DNA of 64,000 nucleotides, taken from contig NZ_QMDI01000006.1 in assembly GCF_003336755.1 (NCBI RefSeq), positions 1-64,000 of the forward strand. Reading direction: 5' to 3'. Of this stretch, positions 52,537-60,808 are shown piece after piece. Both the position numbers and the translations under genes were made by a program. Origin of the DNA: Elioraea thermophila (ex Habib et al. 2022) (GTDB lineage: Bacteria > Pseudomonadota > Alphaproteobacteria > Acetobacterales > Acetobacteraceae). The first letter of the stretch is position 1; each line of letters starts with the position of its first letter. The notes beneath the pieces are model-generated. The model searched no databases and was not told the origin of the DNA. It saw only the letters and a program-made list of their open reading frames with translations.

Positions 52537-53204
52537 CGCGGCACGGCGCCGGCCTCACCGAGATCACGCCCGAGCTTGTCTTGCGCGCCTATCGCGCCGG
52601 GCTGTTTCCGATGGCGGAACGCCGCGACGGCGACCGTCTGTATTGGCTCGACCCCGAACTCCGCGGCATCCTGCCGCTCGATCGCTTCCACCTGCCGCGA
52701 CGCCTCGCCCGCACCGTGCTCGGCGGCCTCTTCGAGGTGCGCTGCGACAGCGCCTTCGCCGAGGTGATCAAGGGCTGTGCCGCACCCGCGCCGGATCGCC
52801 CGGAGACCTGGATCAACGCCGAGATCGAGCGCCTGTTCAACGCCCTGCACGGCTTGGGCTACGCGCATTCGGTGGAGTGCTGGCACGAGGGTCGCCTGGT
52901 CGGCGGGCTGTACGGCGTGGCGCTGGGCGGCGCCTTCTTCGGCGAGAGCATGTTCTCGGTGGTGCGCGACGCCTCCAAGGTCGCGCTCGTCCATCTCGTC
53001 GCCCGTCTTCGCCTCGGCGGCTTCCGGCTGCTCGACACCCAGTTCGTCACCGATCACCTCGCCCGCTTCGGCGCGATCGAGATCCCGCGCAGCGAATATC
53101 GCCGTCTGCTCGCCGCCGCCCTCGCCGCGCCGGCACATTTCCTGCCCGACCCGCCGGCGGAGCAGCTCCGCGCCGAGATCGAACGGTTGCGCGCGCGAGA
53201 TTGA
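52533..53204 (+). CDS. aat: Leucyl/phenylalanyl-tRNA-protein transferase
   Basis: This 223-residue enzyme adds Leu or Phe to the N-terminus of substrate proteins for degradation through ClpS-ClpAP. Family motifs are [47 protein letters not shown] and GESMFSV. It overlaps accC by four bases. Confidence 0.96.
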   Translation: MTRHGAGLTEITPELVLRAYRAGLFPMAERRDGDRLYWLDPELRGILPLDRFHLPRRLARTVLGGLFEVRCDSAFAEVIKGCAAPAPDRPETWINAEIERLFNALHGLGYAHSVECWHEGRLVGGLYGVALGGAFFGESMFSVVRDASKVALVHLVARLRLGGFRLLDTQFVTDHLARFGAIEIPRSEYRRLLAAALAAPAHFLPDPPAEQLRAEIERLRARD

Positions 53205-53259
53205 CTCCGCCCCGCACCGATGTGGTTGGATCGCGGCTCCATCAGCCGGAGCTCTCGCC

Positions 53260-53856
53260 GTGCGTCTGCTGGTTCCCGCGATCGGTGCCCTCGCTCTCAC
53301 CGCCTCCGCCCTCGCCGCCGAGCTGCCGAACCTGGTGCCGACGCGCGACCACGTCGTCACCTACACGATCCGGTCCGGCGACGACACGGTCACCGTGACG
53401 AACACGGTTTCCGCCGGCGGGCGGTTGCAGCGCGTCGATCAGGGGCCGATGTCGATGGTGCTGGACGGGGCGGATGGCTCGGGGCTGATGATCCATCACG
53501 AGGCGCGCATGGCGATGCGCCTGCCGCCCGGGCAGTTCCCCGATCCGATGCACGAGCCGCGGCGCGGGTTCATCGAACCCGGAGCCAGCGTGCGACGCAC
53601 CGGACGCGACCGGGTGGCGGGACACGAGTGCGCGGTGTGGGAAATGCGCTCGCCGCGCCGCGGCGACGGGGTCGCCTGCATCACCGAGGACGGCGTGATG
53701 CTGCGCGGCACGTTCCGCGACGAGCAGGGGCGGACGAGCACGATGGAGGCGAGCGAGTTACGCTACGGGCCCGTGCCAGCCTCGGCCTTCGCCCCACCCC
53801 CCGGATACCAGGTGATGGACCTGCCGACCGGGGCCGTCCCCGCGCCGCGACGCTGA
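53260..53856 (+). CDS. Secreted protein of unknown function
   Basis: This 198-residue protein starts at a GTG (VRLLVPAIGALALTASALAAE), giving a clear signal peptide cleaved after ALAA. The mature part is beta-rich, with repeated short polar strands (TYTIRSGDDTVTVTNTV, GLMIHHEARMAMRLPPG) and one pair of cysteines (HECAVWEM, GVACITED) that could form a disulfide. It resembles DUF4412-like periplasmic proteins loosely. It follows aat by 55 bases in the same direction. Function unknown. Confidence 0.7.
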   Translation: MRLLVPAIGALALTASALAAELPNLVPTRDHVVTYTIRSGDDTVTVTNTVSAGGRLQRVDQGPMSMVLDGADGSGLMIHHEARMAMRLPPGQFPDPMHEPRRGFIEPGASVRRTGRDRVAGHECAVWEMRSPRRGDGVACITEDGVMLRGTFRDEQGRTSTMEASELRYGPVPASAFAPPPGYQVMDLPTGAVPAPRR

Positions 53857-53866
53857 GCATCCCCAG

Positions 53867-54226
53867 CTAACGGCAGGCGAGCACGCGAAGATCGTACACC
53901 GCGTGTTCGAGCATGTTCACCGCCGGGGCGGCGGCGAAGATCCAGCCGGCGAACACGGGCTCCGGCCCCAGCCGGCGATCCACCACACGCAACCAGGCTG
54001 CGGCATCCGGCTGCTCGTCCGGCGGGCGGCGGTGGCAGGCCTCGACCACGATCTCCAGCGTGCCGAAGCTGACGCGCTCGCCCCGCTTCGCCTCCAGCAC
54101 GGTGGTGCGCGCGGTCACCTTGTCCAGCGCCTGCAGCACCGCGACCTCGGAAGCGATCCAGCGGCCCTGCGCAAGGGCGACGGTGGCGGCAAGAAGGGTG
54201 ACGAGCGAGAGGGCGACGCCCCTCAT
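53867..54226 (-). CDS. DUF2155 family secreted protein
   Basis: This 119-residue protein has a signal peptide (MRGVALSLVTLLAATVALAQ) and a DUF2155 domain: WIASEVAVLQALDKVTARTT, FGTLEIVVEACHRRPPDE and EPVFAGWIFAAAPAVNMLEH. The family is an alphaproteobacterial periplasmic marker of unknown role, usually encoded near complex I accessory genes, as here. Its ATG overlaps the stop of the small gene upstream. Confidence 0.88.
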   Translation of the reverse strand: MRGVALSLVTLLAATVALAQGRWIASEVAVLQALDKVTARTTVLEAKRGERVSFGTLEIVVEACHRRPPDEQPDAAAWLRVVDRRLGPEPVFAGWIFAAAPAVNMLEHAVYDLRVLACR

Positions 54227-54438
54227 CTCCCGCCACCGGGCGGGCGAAGGCCGGCGACCAGCGCGGCGAGTTCGCGCCGCATCAGCTCCGGGTCGACCCC
54301 CATCAGCACGGCATCCTCGAAGGCGTCGCGCACCACCTGGGTCACCTCGGCCCAGTTCTCCTCCAGAACCTTCAGCTTCTCGCGGCAGGCGATCGGCGTG
54401 CCGTCGGTACCGCGCCAACGCGGCTCGCTCTCCGCCAT
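54223..54438 (-). CDS. Small uncharacterised protein (71 residues)
   Basis: This protein begins MAESEPRWRGTDGTPIACRE and is mostly helical and acidic, with LKVLEENWAEVTQVVRDAFEDAVLMGVD and no membrane segment. It sits between mlaD and the DUF2155 gene in the same direction. It starts four bases after the mlaD stop if the ATG at 54438 is used. A further start at 54474 would overlap mlaD. Conserved synteny in relatives is likely but I could not check it. Function unknown. Confidence 0.7.
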   Translation of the reverse strand: MAESEPRWRGTDGTPIACREKLKVLEENWAEVTQVVRDAFEDAVLMGVDPELMRRELAALVAGLRPPGGGR

Positions 54439-54442
54439 CCGC

Positions 54443-54967
54443 TCAGCCCCCTGGGCGCTGCGCCGGCGCGCCACCCGTCCCCTCGCGGGCGCCTTGCGCC
54501 TCGCGACCGACGGTGGAGACGAGATCGGTGACCGAGAAGATGAATCGGCCGAGCAGCGCCTCCAGGCTGACGGCGGATTGCGTCGCCTCGATCACCCCGC
54601 CGGGGCCGAGCATCCGGTCCGAGCCGCCGGGGACGAGCGCGATGTACCGTCCTCCGAGCAGGCTCTCGGACGTGATCTCGGCCGAGGTGTCGACCGGCAG
54701 GCGCACGGAGGAGTCGATCCGCATGGTCACGACGGCAAGGAAGGTCTCCGGATCGAGCCGTTGCGCCACCACCGAGCCGACCTTCACGCCCGACACCTTC
54801 ACGTCGGCCCCGGGCCCGAGGCCGTCGATGCGGTCGAACTTGGCGATCAGGTCATAGCCGGGGCCGAGAGACCGTCCGGTGTGGGTGACGGCATAGAAGA
54901 GGAAGACGGCCGCAACCGCGAGCACGATGGCGCCGGCGACGACCTCGGCCAAGCTTCGCCGCGTCAT
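54443..54967 (-). CDS. mlaD: MlaD-family MCE lipid-transport protein
   Basis: This 174-residue protein has an N-terminal membrane anchor (LAEVVAGAIVLAVAAVFLFYAV) and a single MCE domain (LIAKFDRIDGLGPGADVKVSGVKVGSV, ESLLGGRYIALVPGG). MlaD hexamers form the periplasmic part of the Mla retrograde phospholipid transporter. The MlaE, MlaF and MlaB partners are not nearby. Its ATG overlaps the NDUFA12 stop. Confidence 0.92.
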   Translation of the reverse strand: MTRRSLAEVVAGAIVLAVAAVFLFYAVTHTGRSLGPGYDLIAKFDRIDGLGPGADVKVSGVKVGSVVAQRLDPETFLAVVTMRIDSSVRLPVDTSAEITSESLLGGRYIALVPGGSDRMLGPGGVIEATQSAVSLEALLGRFIFSVTDLVSTVGREAQGAREGTGGAPAQRPGG

Positions 54968-55338
54968 CGCCGCCTCTCGTCCTCGAGCTCGGGCGTCCAG
55001 GCCTCGTAGTCGCCAGTCGCGCGCGGTCGCCGCCCGCCGGCGAGCTCGTGGCCGGGCGGGCGGTAGGCCTCGGGCGTGCCCGTCATGTTCGGCACGTGCT
55101 CCTTCTGCCAGGGATAGAGCTTCACTTCGGGCAGCGGCGCCTCCGTCGTGTAGTGCAGCCAGGCATGCCATTCGGGCGGCACCTTGGTCGCCTCGACCTC
55201 GCCGGCATAGATCACCCAGCGGCGCTTGCGCTGCCCCGGCGGAGCGCTCCGTTCCTCGTAATACGTGTTGCCGAAGCGGTCGCGACCGACCTTGCGGCCA
55301 CGGAACAACGTGAACAGTCGTGTGCCGATCGTCGTCAT
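54964..55338 (-). CDS. NDUFA12-type complex I accessory subunit
   Basis: This 124-residue protein matches the NDUFA12/B17.2 family: LFRGRKVGRDRFGNTYYEE, RRWVIYAGEVEATKVPPEWHAWLHYTTE and PWQKEHVPNMTGTPEAYRPPGH. It is an accessory subunit of NADH:ubiquinone oxidoreductase, found in alphaproteobacteria and mitochondria. The start at MTTIGTRLFTLF fits the family; a longer frame to 55566 has no support. It heads the cluster with mlaD. Confidence 0.94.
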   Translation of the reverse strand: MTTIGTRLFTLFRGRKVGRDRFGNTYYEERSAPPGQRKRRWVIYAGEVEATKVPPEWHAWLHYTTEAPLPEVKLYPWQKEHVPNMTGTPEAYRPPGHELAGGRRPRATGDYEAWTPELEDERRR

Positions 55339-55514
55339 CGTCGCGGCGTTCGCGGTTTCCCCTCGCATCGCTCTCGCTTCTCGCACGCGGGAGGGGAAAG
55401 CGTCCAGCGTCGGCCCCTTCCCGGATTTAGTGGCTGCCCCCCATTGTTTCCACAAGATACGCTTTTCTCTCGGCAGCCCGCACGATATCGTCACCAGGGC
55501 AAACCGAGCGACGC

Positions 55515-56867
55515 ATGGCCCGCCTCGCGGCTCACCCTCTCGCCTTCTCCTGGAGCGACTACGCACCGCTCACGCGCAGCTGCGCCGGCCGTACCGTCAC
55601 CCTCACCGATGCCTACGACGAGGCCGTGATCGACGCCTTCTGCGGGCTCTCGTCGCACGCATCCCTGGCGGCGGCGATGGAGCCCCTGCTGCAGGAGTGG
55701 CAGCGCGTCGGTCTCGCGTCGGGCGTATTCGCCGGCGCCGATGAAGCGCGCTCCTGGACCGGGTGCTTGCGTCACCAGATGGCCTCCGCCGCAGCTTTGC
55801 CCGCCGAGGCGCTCTGGCACGGGCCGCGCGGGCGCGATCGGGCGTGGGTGCTCAGGCTCTCCGCCTTCGTCGAACCGGACGGGACGTTGGCCCACGATGC
55901 GCTCGCGCGCGCCGCGGCCTGCGCCGTGACCGCGCTCGATCTCGCCGGGCCGCCGCCTCCCGCACGGGCAGCGTCGGTGATCGCCGCCGATCTCGCCGGC
56001 GCGCTGATGGCGGCCGGCGTGCCCTACGCCTGGCCCGAGGGCCGGGCGACCGCGGCGAGCCTGCTCGCGCTCCTGCTCGGCGCGGCGACGGAAGCCTCCG
56101 CTGCGCTTGCGGTCCGCCTCGGACCCTTCCCGGCCTGGAGCGGGGTGCGGCCCACGGTGCTGCGCGCGCTCGAGCTCGCGGTGTCCTCGCTTCCGCCCGG
56201 AGCCGAGCCCGGCCTGGATCGCGCCGCGCGCACCGCCCTTGAACGGGGCCTCGCCGCGGCGCGGCGGTCTGGGCTCAGGGTGCTGGGTCTCGTTTCGCTC
56301 CGTCCGCCAGGACCGGTCGAACGCCTGGTCGGTGCGGCGAGCGCGGGAGCGGCTCCCGTCCCCTCGCTGATCCGATTCGATGACGACACCACCGGCCGCC
56401 CGCGTCGGCGCCTGATCGGACCGGCGCGGCGGCTGATCGCCGCCCAGGGCCTCGCACCGGAGCAGGAGGCGGCAGTGATCGCGCACATCGTCGGGCACGG
56501 CACGCTCGAAGGGGCACCGGTGGCCGCGCTGGAACGGCTCGCCGGCTTCGGCCTGTCGCCGACGGCACTTGCACCTCACCTCGCCGGCGCGGTCTCCCTC
56601 GCCCATGCCGCGGCTCTTGCGGCGCCCGGCATCGCCTTGCCGGTCGATGATCCGCTCCTTGCGGCGCTCGAACGATACGCCCTCGGCACAGGCTCGGCTG
56701 ACGAGGCGCCGCACCTCGGCGCCCGCGCCCGCGCCGCCCTCGCCGAGGGGGCGGACGAGGCCGCCCGCGCGGCGATGGAAGCGGCCGTCGCTCCGTTCCT
56801 CCGTCTCGGGCTCGACCCTGCCCGCGACCTCGGCCAGCGTCGCCGGCCGCGCGCCGCTGTCGGCTGA
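55515..56867 (+). CDS. Degenerate class II ribonucleotide reductase-like protein, probably non-catalytic
   Basis: This 450-residue protein is not a standard enzyme, but parts read like worn copies of the B12-dependent ribonucleotide reductase NrdJ. LGPFPAWSGVRPTVLRALE (202-220) mirrors the GPFP-N-x-x-x-M-L-R stretch; FDDDTTG (288-294) mirrors MDCDTTG; VGHGTLEGAP (326-335) plus GFGL mirrors the GHGTLEGAP...GF stretch. The radical-site N-x-C-x-E motif, the APTGTI loop and the lysine-rich KLAGGG segment are missing, and the segment between DTTG and GHGT is about half as long. It is therefore unlikely to reduce nucleotides. A regulatory or structural remnant role is guesswork. RidA follows by 73 bases. 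Confidence 0.55.
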   Translation: MARLAAHPLAFSWSDYAPLTRSCAGRTVTLTDAYDEAVIDAFCGLSSHASLAAAMEPLLQEWQRVGLASGVFAGADEARSWTGCLRHQMASAAALPAEALWHGPRGRDRAWVLRLSAFVEPDGTLAHDALARAAACAVTALDLAGPPPPARAASVIAADLAGALMAAGVPYAWPEGRATAASLLALLLGAATEASAALAVRLGPFPAWSGVRPTVLRALELAVSSLPPGAEPGLDRAARTALERGLAAARRSGLRVLGLVSLRPPGPVERLVGAASAGAAPVPSLIRFDDDTTGRPRRRLIGPARRLIAAQGLAPEQEAAVIAHIVGHGTLEGAPVAALERLAGFGLSPTALAPHLAGAVSLAHAAALAAPGIALPVDDPLLAALERYALGTGSADEAPHLGARARAALAEGADEAARAAMEAAVAPFLRLGLDPARDLGQRRRPRAAVG

Positions 56868-56940
56868 ACGCAGCCGCTCTCGACAGCAGGCGACACCTGC
56901 GTAGAGTGCCGCGTGACACGAGAGGGGAGGATCGCACGCG

Positions 56941-57408
56941 ATGGTGGGACGGATCGAGACGCGTCTGGCGGAACTCGGCATCACTCTGCCGGAACCGGCG
57001 GCACCGGTCGCCAACTACGTTCCCTTCGCGGTGGCGGGAACGCTGCTCGTCGTCTCCGGCCAGTTGCCGATGCGCGACGGCAGGATCGCGGTGACGGGCA
57101 AGATCGGCGCGGGTGTGAGCATCGATCAGGCGCGTGAGGCCTGCCGCATCGCCTTCCTCAACGTGCTCGCCCAGGCGAAGGCGGCTTGCGGTGGTGACCT
57201 CGACCGCATCGCGCGCGTCGTGCGGCTCGGCGGCTTCCTCGCCTGCACGCCCGACTTCACCCAGCATGCGCTCGCCATGAACGGGGCGTCCGATCTCTGC
57301 GTCGAGGTGTTCGGCGAAGCCGGCCGGCACGCGCGCACCACCATCGGTGTCGCCTCGCTGCCGGCGGATGCCGCCGCCGAGGTGGAGGCGATGTTCCTGC
57401 TCGGCTAG
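56941..57408 (+). CDS. RidA (YjgF) family protein
   Basis: This 155-residue protein begins MVGRIETRLAELGITLPEPAAPVANYVPF. It has the RidA core LLVVSGQLPMRDGRIAVTGKIG and LNVLAQAKAACGGDLDRIARVVRLGGF. This longer subgroup ends VGVASLPADAAAEVE-like, here IGVASLPADAAAEVEAMFL. RidA proteins hydrolyse reactive enamine/imine intermediates; this subgroup lacks a defined substrate. It converges on the third TRAP operon (19-base gap). Confidence 0.9.
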   Translation: MVGRIETRLAELGITLPEPAAPVANYVPFAVAGTLLVVSGQLPMRDGRIAVTGKIGAGVSIDQAREACRIAFLNVLAQAKAACGGDLDRIARVVRLGGFLACTPDFTQHALAMNGASDLCVEVFGEAGRHARTTIGVASLPADAAAEVEAMFLLG

Positions 57409-57427
57409 GCGGGATCAGGGCGGCGCC

Positions 57428-58759
57428 TCAGCCGCCCAACATGGTGGACGGCAGCCAAGTGACGAGGCCCGGGAACACCGTCACCAGTGCCACGGCGACG
57501 CACATCAGCCCGAAGAAGGGGGCGGTGGCGGCGGCGATGCGGAAGATGTTCTCGCCCGTCAGTCCCTGCAGCACGAACAGGTTGAACCCCACGGGCGGGG
57601 TGATCTGCGCCATCTCCACCACCAGCACGACGAAGATGCCGAACCACAGGAGGTCGAAACCCGCCGCCTGGATGACGGGGAGCGCCACCGAGACGGTGAG
57701 TACGATCATTGAAATGCCGTCGATGAAGCAGCCGAGCACGATGTAGAGGGCGGTGAACACCGCGATCACGACATAAGGATGGAACCCCTGCGCGCCGACC
57801 CAAGATGCCATCGCGGCGGGGATGCGCGAATAGGCCATCGCCTGGGTGAGGAAGGCGGCCCCGGCGAGGATGAAGTTGATCATGCAGGACAGCCGTACCG
57901 CGCCCATCAGCGAGTCGACGAAGCTCGCGCGCGTCAGCGTGCCGGACCAGGCGGAGAGGGCGAGTGCGCCGACCACGCCCATCACCGCGGCTTCGGTCGC
58001 CGTGGCGATCCCGCCGTAGATCGAGCCGATCACGGCGAGGATCAGCAGCAGCACCGGAATGAGCCCGGCCGAGGCGCGGAGCTTCTCGGCCAGCGTCGTC
58101 GGCGGGTCGCGCGGCGGCGTGCGCGACGGGTTGAGCAGCGACCAGAGCGCGATGTAGCCGGAGAAGAGGACGATCAGCATCAGTCCCGGGATCACGCCGG
58201 CGATGAACAGCCGCACGATCGAGACCTCGGCCGCCACGCCGTAGACGATCATGATGATCGAGGGCGGAATGAGCAGGCCCAAGGTGCCGGAGCCCGCCAG
58301 GCTGCCGATCGCCATCGGCCGGTGATAGCCGCGCGAGAGGAGAGCGGGCAGGCTCATCTTGCCGATGGTCGCGCACGTTGCGGCCGAGGAGCCGGACACC
58401 GCGGCGAAGATGCCGCAGCCGAACACGTTGACGTGCATCAGCCGCCCCGGCAGCCGCTGCACCCAAGGTGCCAGGCCACGGAACATGTCCTCGGCGAGCC
58501 GCGTGCGGAACAGGATCTCGCCCATCCAGATGAAGAGCGGCAGGGCGGCGAGCGTCCAGGACGCCATCGCCTGCCACACCGCCGTGCCCATCACCTTCTC
58601 GACGGGGAATTCGTTGAATTGAGGAAACAAGGCCGGCAGCACGACGATGCCGACCACCCCCGTGAGCATCAGCGCCGCACCGATCCACACGCCGAGGGCG
58701 AGTACGGCGAACAGGGTGGCGATCAGAACGATCGCCCCGTCGATCAGGTACGCCTCCAC
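57428..58759 (-). CDS. dctM: TRAP transporter large membrane subunit DctM (third system)
   Basis: This protein is 443 residues if started at the GTG at 58759 (VEAYLIDGAIVLIATL), one base after the dctQ stop. A frame extension to 58825 would overlap dctQ. Motifs are FAAVSGSSAATCATIGKM, GLLIPPSIIMIVYGVAAEVS and EMAQITPPVGFNLFVLQG. It forms the permease channel with DctQ. Confidence 0.92.
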   Translation of the reverse strand: MEAYLIDGAIVLIATLFAVLALGVWIGAALMLTGVVGIVVLPALFPQFNEFPVEKVMGTAVWQAMASWTLAALPLFIWMGEILFRTRLAEDMFRGLAPWVQRLPGRLMHVNVFGCGIFAAVSGSSAATCATIGKMSLPALLSRGYHRPMAIGSLAGSGTLGLLIPPSIIMIVYGVAAEVSIVRLFIAGVIPGLMLIVLFSGYIALWSLLNPSRTPPRDPPTTLAEKLRASAGLIPVLLLILAVIGSIYGGIATATEAAVMGVVGALALSAWSGTLTRASFVDSLMGAVRLSCMINFILAGAAFLTQAMAYSRIPAAMASWVGAQGFHPYVVIAVFTALYIVLGCFIDGISMIVLTVSVALPVIQAAGFDLLWFGIFVVLVVEMAQITPPVGFNLFVLQGLTGENIFRIAAATAPFFGLMCVAVALVTVFPGLVTWLPSTMLGG

Positions 58760-58760
58760 C

Positions 58761-59300
58761 CTACACTTCCTCCGCGGCGCGCTCCTGCGCGCTGCGTTCG
58801 GCGGCACGGCGGTAGGACGGCTCACCTCCCGACGCCGCGACGACGAGATCGTCGACCAGGGCGAGCGCGAACAGGGCGCTGCCGAAGACGAGCGGGATCT
58901 GGGGGATCCAGATCGGCACCGCGAGCATGCCCTGCGCCACCTCGCCGAAGGTCCAGGAGTCGATCAGCGTGTCGAGGCAGGCATAGGCGAACAGCAGCGC
59001 CACGGCGGAGGCGATGGCGAGCACGAGCAACTCGAGCGCGTGGCGTGATCGTCCGGAGAAGCGGCCGATGACGATGTCCACCCGAATGTGCGCGGCGTGA
59101 CGGAAGGTGTAGGCGAGCGGCAGGGTGGCGGAGGCGGCGACGGCGTAGGCGGTCAGGTCGTCCGCGCCCGGAACGTGGAAGCCCGCTTGCCGCCCAAGGA
59201 CCTGCACCAGCACGAGGGCGCCGATGGCGACGATCGCGATCGCACCGGCGACACCTCCCGCGAGATACAGCGCGTCGAGCGCCCGCCTCAGCCCCTGCAC
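58761..59300 (-). CDS. dctQ: TRAP transporter small membrane subunit DctQ (third system)
   Basis: This 179-residue membrane protein has four helices, with FHVPGADDLTAYAVAASATLP and RHAAHIRVDIVIGRFSG typical of DctQ. The C-terminus is charged (RRAAERSAQERAAEEV). It lies 13 bases after dctP and abuts dctM. Confidence 0.9.
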   Translation of the reverse strand: MQGLRRALDALYLAGGVAGAIAIVAIGALVLVQVLGRQAGFHVPGADDLTAYAVAASATLPLAYTFRHAAHIRVDIVIGRFSGRSRHALELLVLAIASAVALLFAYACLDTLIDSWTFGEVAQGMLAVPIWIPQIPLVFGSALFALALVDDLVVAASGGEPSYRRAAERSAQERAAEEV

Positions 59301-59313
59301 GCGTGACGCGGGA

Positions 59314-60321
59314 TCAGACGCGGGCGATCGCGGCGCGGTAGGCCTCGATCAGTTTCCGCCCGTCCTCGCCGGCCTTGGCGAGCCACTCGTTGGTCATGGT
59401 CTCGCCGATCTGCGCGAGTTCGCGCATCAAGCGCTCCGGCGGAGGGTCGGCGACGATCATGCCGCGGCGGGCGAGTTCCTCCTGCCGCGTCCTCTCCTGC
59501 TCCTGCGCGAGCTCCCAGCCGCGCTGTTCGGCCCGCTCGCCGGCATCGCGGATCAGCCTCTGCAGGTCGGCCGGCAGCTGCTGCAGTGCCCGCGTCGAGC
59601 AGATGACGGCGTTCTTGGTGCGGGTGAAGCCGACGGGCGTGAAGTGCTTGACGAAGTCCCACGCCTGCACGTCGACCCCGGTCGCGGCGGACGTCACCAT
59701 CGCGTTCACCACGCCGGTGGCGAAGGCCTGCGGCACTTCGGGCACCTGCACGGTGGTGGGTGTGGCGCCGACGAGCTGGGCGAAGCGTTGCGTCGCGGCA
59801 TTGAAGGTGCGGAAGCGCGTGCCGCGCAGCGTCTCAAGCGAGGTGACCGGGACGTTGGTGTAGAAGCCGGACTGCGGCCACGGCACCATGTAGAGCAAGG
59901 TGAGACCCTGCCGTTCCAGACGCCGCTGAACGTAGGGCCTCTGCAGCCCGGCCAGCACCCGCGCCTGGGTGAAGTTCGTCACCAGCATCGGGATGCCGTC
60001 GACTTCGAACATCGGATCTTCGTTGCCGTAGGCGGAGAGCAGGATCTCGCCCATCTGCACCTGCCCCGTCTGCACCCCGCGCTTGATCTCCGGCATGCGC
60101 AGGAGCGAGGCGTTGCTGTGCAGTGTGATGGCCAGCCGTCCCCCCGATCCGTCCTCGACCTCCTTGAGGAAGGCGCGGATGTTCACGGTGTGGAAGTTGC
60201 CGTCAGGATAGGCGGTGGCCATCTGCCAGCGCCGCGCCTGCGCAACCGCCGGCGCGACCGGAAAGGCGGAGGCGGCAACGGCGGCCGGCAGGGCGGCACG
60301 CAGGAACGTACGGCGATCCAT
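59314..60321 (-). CDS. dctP: TRAP transporter periplasmic binding protein DctP (third system)
   Basis: This 335-residue protein has a twin-arginine-type signal (MDRRTFLRAALPAAVAASAF) and a DctP domain: MATAYPDGNFHTVNIRAFLKEV, RMPEIKRGVQTGQVQMGEI, GTRFRTFNAATQRFAQLVG with the substrate arginine, and PEVPQAFATGVVNAMVTSA. It heads the third TRAP operon. Substrate unknown; it differs strongly from the other two DctP proteins here. Confidence 0.92.
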   Translation of the reverse strand: MDRRTFLRAALPAAVAASAFPVAPAVAQARRWQMATAYPDGNFHTVNIRAFLKEVEDGSGGRLAITLHSNASLLRMPEIKRGVQTGQVQMGEILLSAYGNEDPMFEVDGIPMLVTNFTQARVLAGLQRPYVQRRLERQGLTLLYMVPWPQSGFYTNVPVTSLETLRGTRFRTFNAATQRFAQLVGATPTTVQVPEVPQAFATGVVNAMVTSAATGVDVQAWDFVKHFTPVGFTRTKNAVICSTRALQQLPADLQRLIRDAGERAEQRGWELAQEQERTRQEELARRGMIVADPPPERLMRELAQIGETMTNEWLAKAGEDGRKLIEAYRAAIARV

Positions 60322-60339
60322 GTCACGTCTCCCGTAGTA

Positions 60340-60367
60340 GAGGCCCCTCTCGCAAGATGAGAGCCTC
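60340..60367 (-). terminator. Weak stem-loop between cco operon and third TRAP operon
   Basis: GAGG...CTCTC pairs with GAGAG...CCTC across a seven-base loop and a three-base bulge, in the 107-base gap after the last gene of the cco operon. There is no clear U run on the leftward strand. It may end the cco transcript or be leader structure of the TRAP operon. The rest of the gap shows no gene. Confidence 0.3.
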
Positions 60368-60428
60368 TCCTCACACCCCGTGCAAGAGCCTTCTCGGGCG
60401 GAAGACGTCCCACCCGTTCGCCGGTCGC

Positions 60429-60617
60429 TCAGCGCCGCCGCGCCTCCTCGCGATCGAAGTGCAGGCGCACGAGCTTGAACAGGTAGAGGACGAAGGAGAC
60501 GAACAGGATCAGGCCGGCGAGGTAGAAGGCGTCGTCCTTGGCGGCCGCCATCATGACGAGGCCGACCAGGGCGACGAGGGCGCCGATCAGGCCAAACACG
60601 ATCGTTTGCGGGGTCAT
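60429..60617 (-). CDS. Small two-helix membrane protein downstream of CcoS
   Basis: This 62-residue protein begins MTPQTIVFGLIGALVALVG and has two hydrophobic helices (about 7-25 and 31-50) followed by a basic tail (KLVRLHFDREEARRR). Its ATG overlaps the ccoS stop, so it is translationally coupled to the cbb3 oxidase assembly genes. I do not recognise a named family. It may be an oxidase-linked accessory subunit, by context only. Confidence 0.65.
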   Translation of the reverse strand: MTPQTIVFGLIGALVALVGLVMMAAAKDDAFYLAGLILFVSFVLYLFKLVRLHFDREEARRR

Positions 60618-60808
60618 GGCTGGTCCTCCTTGCGGGGCGAGGGTGGTGGCGACGGCGTGCCGCGGGGTGGGTCGTCGTCGAACAGGATCCGGCGCGCCGC
60701 CCCGTCGAGATCCTCGAACTGGCCGGAACGCAAGGCCCACAGGAACAGGGCGAGCGCGCCGAGGCCCAGGATCAGCGAGAGGGGGATGAGCAGCATCAGC
60801 GCGTCCAT
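60614..60808 (-). CDS. ccoS: Cytochrome cbb3 oxidase maturation protein CcoS
   Basis: This 64-residue protein has one membrane helix (LMLLIPLSLILGLGALALFLWAL) followed by the CcoS signature SGQFEDLDGAARRILFDDD. CcoS is needed for cofactor insertion into cbb3-type oxidase. The gene overlaps the end of ccoI by 13 bases. Confidence 0.94.
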   Translation of the reverse strand: MDALMLLIPLSLILGLGALALFLWALRSGQFEDLDGAARRILFDDDPPRGTPSPPPSPRKEDQP

